DNA of 64,000 nt, taken from NCBI RefSeq assembly GCF_029690045.1, contig NZ_CP121464.1, positions 2,232,001 through 2,296,000 on the forward strand, written 5' to 3'. How positions within the stretch are numbered: the first letter of the stretch is position 1; the number at the start of each line of letters is the position of its first letter. This DNA is from Janthinobacterium rivuli. GTDB lineage: Bacteria; Pseudomonadota; Gammaproteobacteria; Burkholderiales; Burkholderiaceae_D. Made by a program: the position numbers and the translations under genes. The notes beneath the pieces are model-generated. The model ran no database searches. It had not been told where the DNA came from and saw nothing but the letters and a program-made list of their open reading frames with translations. Below, piece after piece: positions 52,049 through 58,940 of this stretch.

Positions 52049-52351
52049 AGATTCCTTACGGAACCTTACCCGCAGCCATGCACTGTGAAGTGCATGGCTT
52101 TTTTATTTCTGTACGGGAAAATTGATCAAGCTCAACAACTTAATTAATATAAATATGGCCATAATATTTCTTTAAAGGCATGTTTTTTTGAAAATGAAGA
52201 TGCTTTTTGTATATGAATGTGTTCTACTGCACTTGTTCAAAAGACAGGCATGTCGGACACCCAGCGAGGCACCTCCCGTTTCCCGCGACGACGCCTAAGT
52301 ATTGCAAGTTGCCACAACCTCGCTACTTCATCATCTTGAAAGGATGCTATT
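52049..52351. other. Intergenic region before the PEP-CTERM gene
   Basis: About 300 bases. The left part holds the LOG-gene terminator; the middle (about 52130-52220) is markedly AT-rich with TATAAA at 52148-52153 and is the likely promoter region of the PEP-CTERM gene. No gene seen. Confidence 0.55.
52074..52105 (+). terminator. Rho-independent terminator after the LOG gene
   Basis: AGCCATGCAC (52074-52083), loop TGTGAA, GTGCATGGCT (52090-52099), then a run of T. Perfect 10-bp stem. Confidence 0.93.
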
Positions 52352-52954
52352 TTGAAAACCATGACCTTCCTGCGCGCGACCGCTGTCGCCGCCATCCTCG
52401 CCGCTGGCGGCGCCCAGGCACAAACCACGACCATCGGCTTCGATGCGCTGGAACATCCCGGCATCCTCGGTTCCGTCTTCAACTCCTACTCCGAAGGCGG
52501 CTACGATTTCGACAGCAGCTTCCTGGGCCTGTTGAGCTCCGCACATCAAAGCAACTTTGCCTACGCTGGCTCGGCCGGCCTGGGCGCCACGCTCCTGACG
52601 ACGACAACCTTGAGCCGTACCGACGGCGCCGCTTTCTCGCTGAGCTCGATCAGTCTGGCTGACTTCGTGAGCTTGCCTGGCGCCTACGACGTGACCTTCG
52701 TCGGCCATCAGGTGGGCGGCGGCACGGTGAGCCAGACCTTCAGCCTCGATGGCAGCCATACCTTCAGCGATTACACGTTTACGGGTTTTAACAACCTGCT
52801 GTCGGCATCGTGGAAGGAAGGCGCCTTGCACACCTTCCAGGTCGACAATATCGCCGCCAGCGTGAGCGCCGTGCCGGAACCTGCCACCTACGGCATGATG
52901 CTGGGCGGACTGGGCCTGCTGGCCTTCCTGCGCCGCCGCAAGAACGCCGCCTGA
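52352..52954 (+). CDS. PEP-CTERM sorting-domain exported protein
   Basis: A 200-residue protein with signal peptide (ending GGAQA, about residue 23), a beta-rich Ser/Thr/Gly-rich body, and a C-terminal PEP-CTERM anchor: VPEPATYGMMLGGLGLLAFL followed by RRRKNAA. PEP-CTERM proteins are sorted by an EpsH/XrtA-type exosortase and often act in exopolysaccharide or biofilm matrix; the sortase is not in the window. Start is TTG at 52352 (AAGGA eight bases before it) or ATG at 52361. It has a beta-sandwich-like pattern (FDALEHPGILGSVFNSYSEG) common in lectin-like members. Confidence 0.88.
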   Translation: MKTMTFLRATAVAAILAAGGAQAQTTTIGFDALEHPGILGSVFNSYSEGGYDFDSSFLGLLSSAHQSNFAYAGSAGLGATLLTTTTLSRTDGAAFSLSSISLADFVSLPGAYDVTFVGHQVGGGTVSQTFSLDGSHTFSDYTFTGFNNLLSASWKEGALHTFQVDNIAASVSAVPEPATYGMMLGGLGLLAFLRRRKNAA

Positions 52955-52990
52955 ATCTGAACTTGCTGCCGGCCCCGCCGGCGCATACCG

Positions 52991-53028
52991 AACAATGCCG
53001 CCTGGTGGATGCCTGGCGGCATTGTTTC
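52991..53028. terminator. Hairpin between the convergent PEP-CTERM and metallopeptidase genes
   Basis: AACAATGCCGCC (52991-53002) pairs perfectly with GGCGGCATTGTT (53015-53026) over 12 bp, with a 12-base loop. T-run is short in either direction, but position and stability suit a shared terminator. Confidence 0.65.
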
Positions 53029-53063
53029 GTGGACTTCAGGATCGGCCCGTTATGGCCAGGACT

Positions 53064-53630
53064 TCATGACCACAGGCGCTGGCCTGACAGGTCGAGCTGG
53101 GTCAGGTACAGGCGCACGTCGAATTCGTACTGGTGGTATTGCGGTTCCATATACGTGCACAGCTTGTAGAACGCCTTGTCGTGCTGCTTTTCCTTCACAT
53201 GCGCCAGTTCGTGCACGGCGATCATGCGCAGGAATTCCAGCGGCACTTCCTTGAATATGGTGGCCACGCGGATTTCGTGCTTGGCCTTGAGCTTGCCACC
53301 CTGCACGCGCGAGATCGAGGTATGCAAGCCCAGCGCATGCTGGATCACATGGATCTTGCTGTCGAACGCCACCTTGTTGATGGGCTCGGCATTGCGCAGA
53401 AATTCATTCTTCAAGTCCTGTACATACTGGTATAAAGCCTTGTCGTTGCGTACATCGTGCGCGCTCGGATAGCGTTTCAACAGGACGTCGCCCAGCTTGT
53501 CTTGCGCGATCAGTTGCCGCACTTGCGCTTGCGTTTGTTCGGAATAGGCGCTCAGGTATTTCAGGGATGGCTGCATGCGGGGAAGGGCGGGGCGTGGCGC
53601 GGAGGTGTCTGTAAGGCGAGAATGTACCAT
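53064..53630 (-). CDS. YgjP-like (M48-related) metallopeptidase
   Basis: A 188-residue protein of the YgjP/WLM type. The zinc motif is HELAHVKEKQH (HExxH with a downstream His), followed by FYKLCTYMEPQYHQYEFDVR, which is common in the family. No signal peptide, so probably cytoplasmic. Function of the family is not established (YgjP itself is linked to nucleotide or protein metabolism only by guess). The start could be 53630 or ATG 53576 (MQPSLKYLSAYSEQ); neither has a clear ribosome-binding site and the first 18 residues are Pro/Arg-rich, so the shorter form is quite possible. Confidence 0.82.
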   Translation of the reverse strand: MVHSRLTDTSAPRPALPRMQPSLKYLSAYSEQTQAQVRQLIAQDKLGDVLLKRYPSAHDVRNDKALYQYVQDLKNEFLRNAEPINKVAFDSKIHVIQHALGLHTSISRVQGGKLKAKHEIRVATIFKEVPLEFLRMIAVHELAHVKEKQHDKAFYKLCTYMEPQYHQYEFDVRLYLTQLDLSGQRLWS

Positions 53631-53687
53631 ACCGCCGCGCCACGCGCTGCCCCAGCCCTTGCATGGGGCCGCCAGAGCAGCCCCGGA

Positions 53688-54071
53688 TCAGCCCTTGTCG
53701 TCCTCCTCCTTGTTGCCCTGCCGGCCAGTGCTGCCGCTGCGTGCCGCCGTGCTGCTGCGGTTTTCATTGGCGCGCTGGGCCGATTGCCGGCTTTCGCCGC
53801 CCTTGCGGCCAATTTCCGCCATGTGTTCGCGGTTGCGGCTGACGGCTTCGCCCCCTTTCTGCCCGGCCCGGCGTGCTTCTTCCGAGTCGAATTCATGGGC
53901 CGTGCCCTTTTGATGGGCTGCCTGGCCGCCCTTGCTGGCGATTTCGCGTTGCTGCTCCTCGTTCATGGCGGCAAAGCCGCGCTTGCTCGTGCCTTTGCCG
54001 CTGCCTGATTCGCCGGCTTTCTGGCTGCTGCCAGTGCCTTTGCCCTGTTCATTACCTTGATTGTTAGCCAT
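53688..54071 (-). CDS. KGG-repeat stress-induced protein
   Basis: A 127-residue, very hydrophilic protein with three KGG repeats (IASKGGQAAHQKG, AGQKGGEAVSRNR, IGRKGGESRQS) as in GsiB and Con-10-type stress proteins, which are intrinsically disordered and protect against drying or heat. Gln/Gly/Ser-rich ends. AAGGAGAGCGAC lies before the ATG. It lies downstream of the phasin gene, on the same strand, separated by a 13-bp tandem repeat. Confidence 0.9.
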   Translation of the reverse strand: MANNQGNEQGKGTGSSQKAGESGSGKGTSKRGFAAMNEEQQREIASKGGQAAHQKGTAHEFDSEEARRAGQKGGEAVSRNREHMAEIGRKGGESRQSAQRANENRSSTAARSGSTGRQGNKEEDDKG

Positions 54072-54101
54072 GTCGCTCTCCTTGCTGTCGAGTGGGGTCT
54101 A

Positions 54102-54147
54102 GTGTTCAACTCAGGTGTTCAACTCAGGTGTTCAACTCAAGTGCTCA
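54102..54147. repeat. 13-bp tandem repeat between phasin and KGG genes
   Basis: GTGTTCAACTCAG at 54102-54114 and again at 54115-54127, then GTGTTCAACTCAA at 54128-54140 and a partial fourth unit to 54147, which contains the stop codon of the phasin gene. The repeat fills the gap between two co-oriented genes. Three full copies are direct and contiguous. Confidence 0.85.
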
Positions 54148-54642
54148 ATGCGCCTGATCGGATTGCCTGCTGGTATCGCGGCTGTGGCCCGCGCCATTGC
54201 GGTGGCCCGCGGCGTGCATTTTTTCGATCATTTCACGCTGGCGCTGCGTGGCTTTTTCCGTTTCCTCGGCGGTTTTGCGCACCACTTCGTCCGCGAAGGC
54301 GACGGCCGTGCGGCTCGCTTCGGGGATATGCGTTTCTGCAGTGCGGTTCATCTCGACATTGGCATTGGCGACCAGATTGCCGAGCTGCTGCTGGTACTGG
54401 CGCAGCCTCACGCCGCCTGGTTGCAGCTGGGCCGCTGTCGACAGGAACTCGCCCGTGTCACGTGCGCACAGCAGTTGCTGATTGGTGTCGCTCCATTCCT
54501 GGAACAGGTCTTGCGCCAGCCGCACATGAAGCTCGCTCATTTTCTGCGCCGTGTCGAACATCTTGCGTGACAGGTCGGTGGCAAAATTGAGCTGGGCTTC
54601 CAGGTGGGACTTCAGCGCGGGGCTAATACTGTTAGGGAACAT
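54145..54642 (-). CDS. Phasin family protein
   Basis: A 165-residue protein. N-terminal two-thirds are amphipathic helices of the Phasin_2 type (LKSHLEAQLNFATDLSRKMF, then AQKMSELHVRLAQDLFQEWS). The last 30 residues are hydrophilic. Phasins coat PHB granules. It differs from the PhaF-like protein at 49261 in lacking the Lys-rich tail. It has no strong ribosome-binding site by eye (GAGGTAGAAC before the ATG is the best). An 18-bp palindrome lies 33 bases upstream of its start. Confidence 0.82.
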   Translation of the reverse strand: MFPNSISPALKSHLEAQLNFATDLSRKMFDTAQKMSELHVRLAQDLFQEWSDTNQQLLCARDTGEFLSTAAQLQPGGVRLRQYQQQLGNLVANANVEMNRTAETHIPEASRTAVAFADEVVRKTAEETEKATQRQREMIEKMHAAGHRNGAGHSRDTSRQSDQAH

Positions 54643-54987
54643 GTTCTACCTCAATGAAAATCTGGTCCGAAAAACACCCGGTGCACCGGGTGCGGCGTAT
54701 GTTGAAACGAGCAAAGGGATAGACGCCGGATGGCGCGCCAGGTTCCACGCCAGGTGGTCGTTTAAGGCGCGAATGGCCCCTGGCTGCTTGAAAAATGCGA
54801 TGGTTTTGCGCCAGATCAAACGAACGCGAATGAGATGGCGCGTCGCGTCCCCCATGATGGCTGTGTGGAAAATGCAGGTTTACAGGCCCGGCCGTGCGAC
54901 AATAGCCGGCTCGCGGCAGCGCAGCCGATGGCCGGCGCGCGTGGCTGAGCCGAGCATCGCCTTACTTTTTTACCTATTTCCGCGACC
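54643..54987. other. Divergent region between phasin gene and purU
   Basis: About 345 bases. It holds a perfect palindrome at 54675-54692, described separately, and the unseen promoters of both genes. A short open frame across it has no ribosome-binding site and is not gene-like. A TTTACA hexamer at 54879-54884 is a possible -35 for purU, without a good -10. Confidence 0.5.
54675..54692. promoter_or_regulatory. 18-bp perfect palindrome upstream of the phasin gene
   Basis: CACCCGGTGCACCGGGTG, self-complementary over all 18 bases, 33 bases upstream of the phasin start codon. Position and symmetry suit an operator for a dimeric repressor. PhaR represses phasin genes in many PHA producers, but this is not the published PhaR TGCA-type site I know, so the regulator is unknown. 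Confidence 0.55.
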
Positions 54988-55869
54988 ATGACGCATCCCG
55001 AATACATCCTGACCCTGTCCTGCCTGGACCAGCGCGGCATCGTGCACCGCGTGTCCGGCTTCCTGGCCGAACGCGGCTGCAACATCCTCGATTCCGCCCA
55101 GTTCGGCGACCAGGAATCCCAGCTGTTCTTCATGCGCGTGCATTTCGCGCTGGAAGACGGCGCCGTCAGCGACGCCCAGTTGCGCAGCGACTTCGCCGAC
55201 CTGTCGCAAGCCATGCAGTTGAATGGCCCCTTCCATGGCCAGCTGCACGATGCGCGCGTCAAGCCGCGCGTCATGCTGATGGTGTCGAAGATCGGCCATT
55301 GCCTGAACGATTTGCTGTTCCGCTACAAGAGCGGCTTGCTGAACGTGGAAATTCCCGCCATCGTGTCGAACCACATGGAGTTCTACCAGCTGGCGGCCAG
55401 CTACAACATTCCCTTCCATCACTTGCCGCTGGCGGCCGGCGCGCCGGAAGCGGCCAAGCTGGCGCAGGAAGCGAAGATCATCGACTTGATGGACACGCAC
55501 AAGATCGACCTGGTGGTGCTGGCGCGCTACATGCAGATCCTGTCGCCGGGCCTGTGCCAGGCGCTCGATGGCCGCGCCATCAATATCCACCATTCCTTCC
55601 TGCCCAGCTTCAAGGGCGCCAAGCCGTATGCGCAGGCGCATCACCGCGGCGTCAAGCTGATCGGCGCGACGGCCCACTTCGTCACGGGCGACCTGGACGA
55701 AGGCCCGATCATCGAGCAGGACGTCGAGCGCGTCGACCATGCGATGGATGCGGAAACCCTGACGGCCATCGGCCGCGACGTCGAGTGCGTGGTGCTGGCG
55801 CGCGCCGTGAAATGGTTCGTCGAGCACCGCATTCTGAAAAATGGCGACAAGACCGTGGTCTTCCGCTGA
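54988..55869 (+). CDS. purU: Formyltetrahydrofolate deformylase
   Basis: A 293-residue enzyme. PurU hydrolyses 10-formyl-THF to formate and THF. An N-terminal ACT domain (residues 1-85: LTLSCLDQRGIVHRVSGFLA) is followed by a formyl-transferase domain with NIHHSFLPSFKGAKPYAQAH (catalytic Asn and His) and LDEGPIIEQDV (catalytic Asp). Length equals family standard. It is followed after 39 bases by yaeQ. Confidence 0.95.
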   Translation: MTHPEYILTLSCLDQRGIVHRVSGFLAERGCNILDSAQFGDQESQLFFMRVHFALEDGAVSDAQLRSDFADLSQAMQLNGPFHGQLHDARVKPRVMLMVSKIGHCLNDLLFRYKSGLLNVEIPAIVSNHMEFYQLAASYNIPFHHLPLAAGAPEAAKLAQEAKIIDLMDTHKIDLVVLARYMQILSPGLCQALDGRAINIHHSFLPSFKGAKPYAQAHHRGVKLIGATAHFVTGDLDEGPIIEQDVERVDHAMDAETLTAIGRDVECVVLARAVKWFVEHRILKNGDKTVVFR

Positions 55870-55908
55870 TACCGATTTCACTCTTCACTTTACCGAGACA
55901 GAAACACG

Positions 55909-56451
55909 ATGGCCCTCAAAGCAACAATTTTCAAAGCCGATCTGCAGATCGCCGACATGGACCGCAATTACTACCAGGATCACGCGCTGACCCTGGCGCG
56001 CCACCCGTCCGAGACGGACGAGCGCATGATGGTGCGCCTGCTGGCGTTCGCCATCCACGCCGATGAGGCGCTGACGTTCACCAAGGGCCTGTTCGATACG
56101 GAAGAGCCCGACCTGTGGCAGAAAGACTTGACGGGCGCCATCCAGCTGTGGATCGAAGTGGGCCAGCCCGACGAAAAGCGCATCCTGAAGGCCTGTGGGC
56201 GTTCGGAACAGGTGATCGTCTACAGCTATGGCGCAACCAGCCACATCTGGTGGAAACAGATCGCCAACAAACTGGAACGGGCGAAGAACCTGACCGTGAT
56301 CAACCTGCCATCGGAAGCGGCGCAGGACATGAGCAAGCTGGCGCAGCGCAACATGCAGCTGCAGTGCACGATCCAGGATGGCCAGATCTGGCTGACGGAC
56401 AGCGTCAACACGGTTCTGATCGACCGCGAACCGGTCAAGCCGGCCCGCTGA
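55909..56451 (+). CDS. yaeQ: YaeQ family protein
   Basis: A 180-residue protein of the YaeQ family, which has a PD-(D/E)XK-nuclease-like fold: MALKATIFKADLQIADMDRN, ETDERMMVRLLAFAIHAD and LWIEVGQPDEKRILKACGRS are near-consensus. YaeQ has been linked to RfaH-type transcription elongation, but its biochemistry is not clear. It is probably co-transcribed with purU and ends at a terminator. Confidence 0.93.
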   Translation: MALKATIFKADLQIADMDRNYYQDHALTLARHPSETDERMMVRLLAFAIHADEALTFTKGLFDTEEPDLWQKDLTGAIQLWIEVGQPDEKRILKACGRSEQVIVYSYGATSHIWWKQIANKLERAKNLTVINLPSEAAQDMSKLAQRNMQLQCTIQDGQIWLTDSVNTVLIDREPVKPAR

Positions 56452-56469
56452 TTTGACTGTTGGAAACGC

Positions 56470-56496
56470 AAAAAGCCCGGAACGCTCCGGGCTTTT
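56470..56496. terminator. Bidirectional terminator after yaeQ
   Basis: AGCCCGGA (56474-56481), ACGC loop, TCCGGGCT (56486-56493), with AAAAA before and TTTT after the stem. It also serves the convergent GIN-domain gene ending at 56511. Confidence 0.9.
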
Positions 56497-56510
56497 GTCA
56501 TTGCGGGCGC

Positions 56511-57311
56511 TTAATTCGGCGCGCTGCCCAGGCGGCGGATGCTGCTCGAACGCTGCATGCTGCGGCTGATGCGCGGATCGCCGTAGTAGCTCACTTCGCC
56601 AGAACCGCCGATGCTGATGGCCAGGTCGTCCTTGGCCCACACGGTGGCTTCGCCCGAGCCGCCGATGCTCACCTGCACTTCGCGCGCGGCCAGGCGGCCC
56701 GCTTCGATATTGCCCGAGCCGCCGATCGAGGCCGTCAGCTGCTCCGTCTTGCCGCTGGCCTTGAAGCTGCCGCTGCCGCCGATGGCGATGGAGACCTGGC
56801 GGCTGTCGAGGTCGCGTGCATGGATGGAGCCGGAGCCGCCCACGTCGAAGCGCAGGTTCTCGGCGCGCAAGCCCGTTGCCGTGATGTTGCCCGAGCCGCC
56901 CACGCTGACGCGCTCCACCTGGCGCGCCTGGATGACGATGGTCAGGCTGCTCTGGCGGAAGTTGGCGTTGCGCTTGGCGGGGCGGATGCGCAGGGTGCCG
57001 TTTTCCACGGCCGTCTCGATCAGCGGCAGGATATTGTCGTCCGCTTCGACGGTGACGCTGTCCGTGTTGCCGATGCGCAGCTCAACCGTGCCCGGCACGT
57101 TCAGCGCCACGGCGTGGAAGCTGCCCACGTCGCGCGTCTGCTTTTGCAGCTTGCCGCTGCCCTGGATGCTGTTGCCGGAAATCCAGTCGAGCGGCGACGC
57201 CAGCGCCGGCGCGGCCGGAATGGCCAGCGCGCAGGTGGCCAGCAGCAGGGCGATCGCGGCGCTGGCGTGGCGGCGGTGGCGGTGGCGGCGGTGGAAAAGT
57301 GGCTGTGTCAT
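56511..57311 (-). CDS. Exported GIN-domain (DUF2807) protein with GGSG repeats
   Basis: A 266-residue protein. The N-terminus is unusually His/Arg-rich (FHRRHRHRRHASA) before the hydrophobic signal segment, cleaved perhaps after ALA at about residue 38. The rest is a putative right-handed beta-helix (GIN domain): about ten repeats, six with a GGSG turn (SVGGSGNI, DVGGSGSI, AIGGSGSF, SIGGSGNI, SIGGSGEA, SIGGSGEV). Members are surface or periplasmic and have unknown function. The ATG at 57311 follows GGGAGCAAGA. Confidence 0.85.
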   Translation of the reverse strand: MTQPLFHRRHRHRRHASAAIALLLATCALAIPAAPALASPLDWISGNSIQGSGKLQKQTRDVGSFHAVALNVPGTVELRIGNTDSVTVEADDNILPLIETAVENGTLRIRPAKRNANFRQSSLTIVIQARQVERVSVGGSGNITATGLRAENLRFDVGGSGSIHARDLDSRQVSIAIGGSGSFKASGKTEQLTASIGGSGNIEAGRLAAREVQVSIGGSGEATVWAKDDLAISIGGSGEVSYYGDPRISRSMQRSSSIRRLGSAPN

Positions 57312-57499
57312 TCTTGCTCCCTGTTTTGAATTGGTATACTTGCATGGTATGCCAGCCGGGTGCGCCCGCGTACCGTCCTGCGACAGACTGCGCCAGCGGT
57401 GGCATGGAATGCAGGAGGATGCGACAGGATGGCATGAGGTATCATGCCGGTATTGGACATACGACGAGCGGCACGCGCCGCTCACACTACTGGAATTAC

Positions 57500-58135
57500 A
57501 TGCTGATCATCACCATCAAACAGGGCAAGGAAAAGAGCTTGCTGGGCCAATCGTGGATTTACGCGTCCGCGATTGAAAAAGTCGAAGGCAAGCCGCAGGA
57601 AAAAATGAAGCCCGGCTCGACGGCCATCGTGCAAAGCTCGTCGAAGCAATTCATCGCCCGCGCCGCCTACAATTCGAAGTCGCAGATCCGCGCGCGCATC
57701 TGGAGCTTCAAGGAAGACGAACCGGTCGACCACGCGCTGATCAAGCGCCGGGTCAAGGCCGCCATCGAGAAAAAACTGCCAGCCATCAAGAAGGCGGGTG
57801 AAAACCAGCTGCTGACCCTGATCAAGGGCGAAGACGAGGGCTTGCCGGGCCTGGTGGTGCAGCTGTTCGGCGGCGTGCAAGGCTATCTGATCTGCGAATT
57901 CAACGCCGGCGGCGTCGACGCATGGAAAGTGGCCATCGTGCAATCGCTGATGGCCTCCACCGGTTGCGCCAATGTGTACGAGCGCTGCGACGACCTGATG
58001 CGCAAGGGCGAAGGCCTGCCCCTGATCGACGGCGCCCTGGCTGGCGAGGAGCCGCCCGATGAAGTCATGCTGACGGACAATGGCGTGCGTTATGCGCTGG
58101 ATTTGAAGACGGGGCACAAAAGCAAGTTCCGCTGA
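57500..58135 (+). CDS. RlmI-like protein truncated before the methyltransferase domain
   Basis: A 211-residue protein. It corresponds to the PUA domain and central domain of RlmI-type 23S rRNA cytosine methyltransferases (ARAAYNSKSQIRARIWSFKE and DHALIKRRVKAAIEKKLPAI), and contains LIKGEDEGLPGLVVQLFGG, but stops at YALDLKTGHKSKFR, exactly where RlmI proteins continue with GFFLDQR and the SAM-binding Rossmann domain. Normal length is about 390 residues. A terminator follows within 20 bases, so no lost 3' half remains. It may bind RNA but cannot methylate it. The first 40 residues (KQGKEKSLLGQSWIYASAIE) fit a PUA fold. Confidence 0.75.
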   Translation: MLIITIKQGKEKSLLGQSWIYASAIEKVEGKPQEKMKPGSTAIVQSSSKQFIARAAYNSKSQIRARIWSFKEDEPVDHALIKRRVKAAIEKKLPAIKKAGENQLLTLIKGEDEGLPGLVVQLFGGVQGYLICEFNAGGVDAWKVAIVQSLMASTGCANVYERCDDLMRKGEGLPLIDGALAGEEPPDEVMLTDNGVRYALDLKTGHKSKFR

Positions 58136-58153
58136 AAGCGGCTGTTTGAAATG

Positions 58154-58175
58154 AAAAACCGGCGCCGGTTTTTTT
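58154..58175. terminator. Terminator between the RlmI-like gene and higA
   Basis: AAACCGGCGCCGGTTT self-complementary hairpin at about 58155-58172, with A's on one side and T7 on the other. It serves the convergent genes on both strands. Confidence 0.8.
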
Positions 58176-58181
58176 ACGAGC

Positions 58182-58607
58182 TCATGCAATAAAAACACTG
58201 GTGGGGACGTCGAAACGTTGCGCCAGAGCCTTGATTTGCCGCACATTCAGGTCCCGTTTGCCGTTGAGCACTTCAGACACGACGCCTTGGGTTCCCACTT
58301 CCGGCAGGTCGGATTGTGTCAGCGCCTGTTGCTCCATCAACAGGCGAAGCGTGGCGGCAGGCGAGACGGGGGCGGGCGGAAAATGCTCCTGGTCGTAATC
58401 GGCTATCAGCCGGCCGACACTGTCAACCAGCCCGGCCAAAGGGTGCTTTTCATCGGCCGCCCCGGCATCCAATAGCTGATGCAATACGCTGACAGCTTGT
58501 TCATAAGCGGCCGCATCAGGAATCGCCTGCAGAGGAACCAGCCTGGACAAGGCTTGATAGTGGACAGTGATTTCTGTAATCATTTCACGATGCATCAAGG
58601 CTTCCAT
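58182..58607 (-). CDS. higA: HigA-type antitoxin (helix-turn-helix)
   Basis: A 141-residue antitoxin. C-terminal half is an XRE/HigA helix-turn-helix (TLRLLMEQQALTQSDLPEVG, then TQGVVSEVLNGKRDLNVRQI). N-terminal part is helical and likely binds the toxin. It overlaps the toxin gene by 13 bases, or by one base if ATG 58595 is used (TGATG). In this order, toxin first, the module is a higBA locus. HigA binds the toxin and, through its helix-turn-helix, represses the promoter, where a perfect palindrome is found. Confidence 0.88.
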   Translation of the reverse strand: MEALMHREMITEITVHYQALSRLVPLQAIPDAAAYEQAVSVLHQLLDAGAADEKHPLAGLVDSVGRLIADYDQEHFPPAPVSPAATLRLLMEQQALTQSDLPEVGTQGVVSEVLNGKRDLNVRQIKALAQRFDVPTSVFIA

Positions 58608-58882
58608 GCGTCGTACTCCTTATGCGTCAGCACTTCCCGGATGAACAGCAACTGGCGATTGAAGTGAATCGCGGCGATGATCCGGTACTTGTTACCGCCA
58701 ATATTAAAAACATAGTAATCGCCAACATGATCGGTGGCGTTAAATGTCGACTTCATCACAGCAAAATTGGCAAATGACCGCGATTCGATGATCTTGCGCC
58801 ATGCCTGCATGGGTTCGCCCGCCAGCGGATGCCTGCTGGCGAAATCCATCAAAGCTTTGTTGGCGACGATGCGCATATGCAT
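58595..58882 (-). CDS. higB: HigB-type toxin (mRNA interferase)
   Basis: A 95-residue toxin of the HigB_toxin/RelE superfamily: ALMDFASRHPLAGEPMQAWR at the N-terminus, FNIGGNKYRIIAAIHFNRQL and FIREVLTHKEYDAW at the C-terminus are conserved. Family members cleave mRNA in the ribosome. Start ATG 58882 or 58876. No strong ribosome-binding site is visible, which is common in toxin genes. It lies just downstream of the palindromic operator. Confidence 0.9.
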   Translation of the reverse strand: MHMRIVANKALMDFASRHPLAGEPMQAWRKIIESRSFANFAVMKSTFNATDHVGDYYVFNIGGNKYRIIAAIHFNRQLLFIREVLTHKEYDAWKP

Positions 58883-58906
58883 GCCGAAGTAATGCCATGA
58901 TTCTCA

Positions 58907-58929
58907 GATTATCTCAATTTGAGATAATC
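58907..58929 (-). promoter_or_regulatory. Palindromic operator of higBA
   Basis: GATTATCTCAA (58907-58917), one central T, TTGAGATAATC (58919-58929): perfect 11-bp arms. On the minus strand a TTGACG -35-like hexamer (58934 to 58929) and GATAAT -10-like hexamer (58913 to 58908) are in and next to it, spaced 15 bp, so bound HigA would block transcription. It is 25 bases before the toxin start. Confidence 0.8.
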
Positions 58930-58940
58930 GTCAAACGATC

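Noticed and set aside
54102..54147. Possible CRISPR array or mobile-element end
   Set aside because: The 13-bp units are contiguous with no spacers, and no cas or transposase gene is near.
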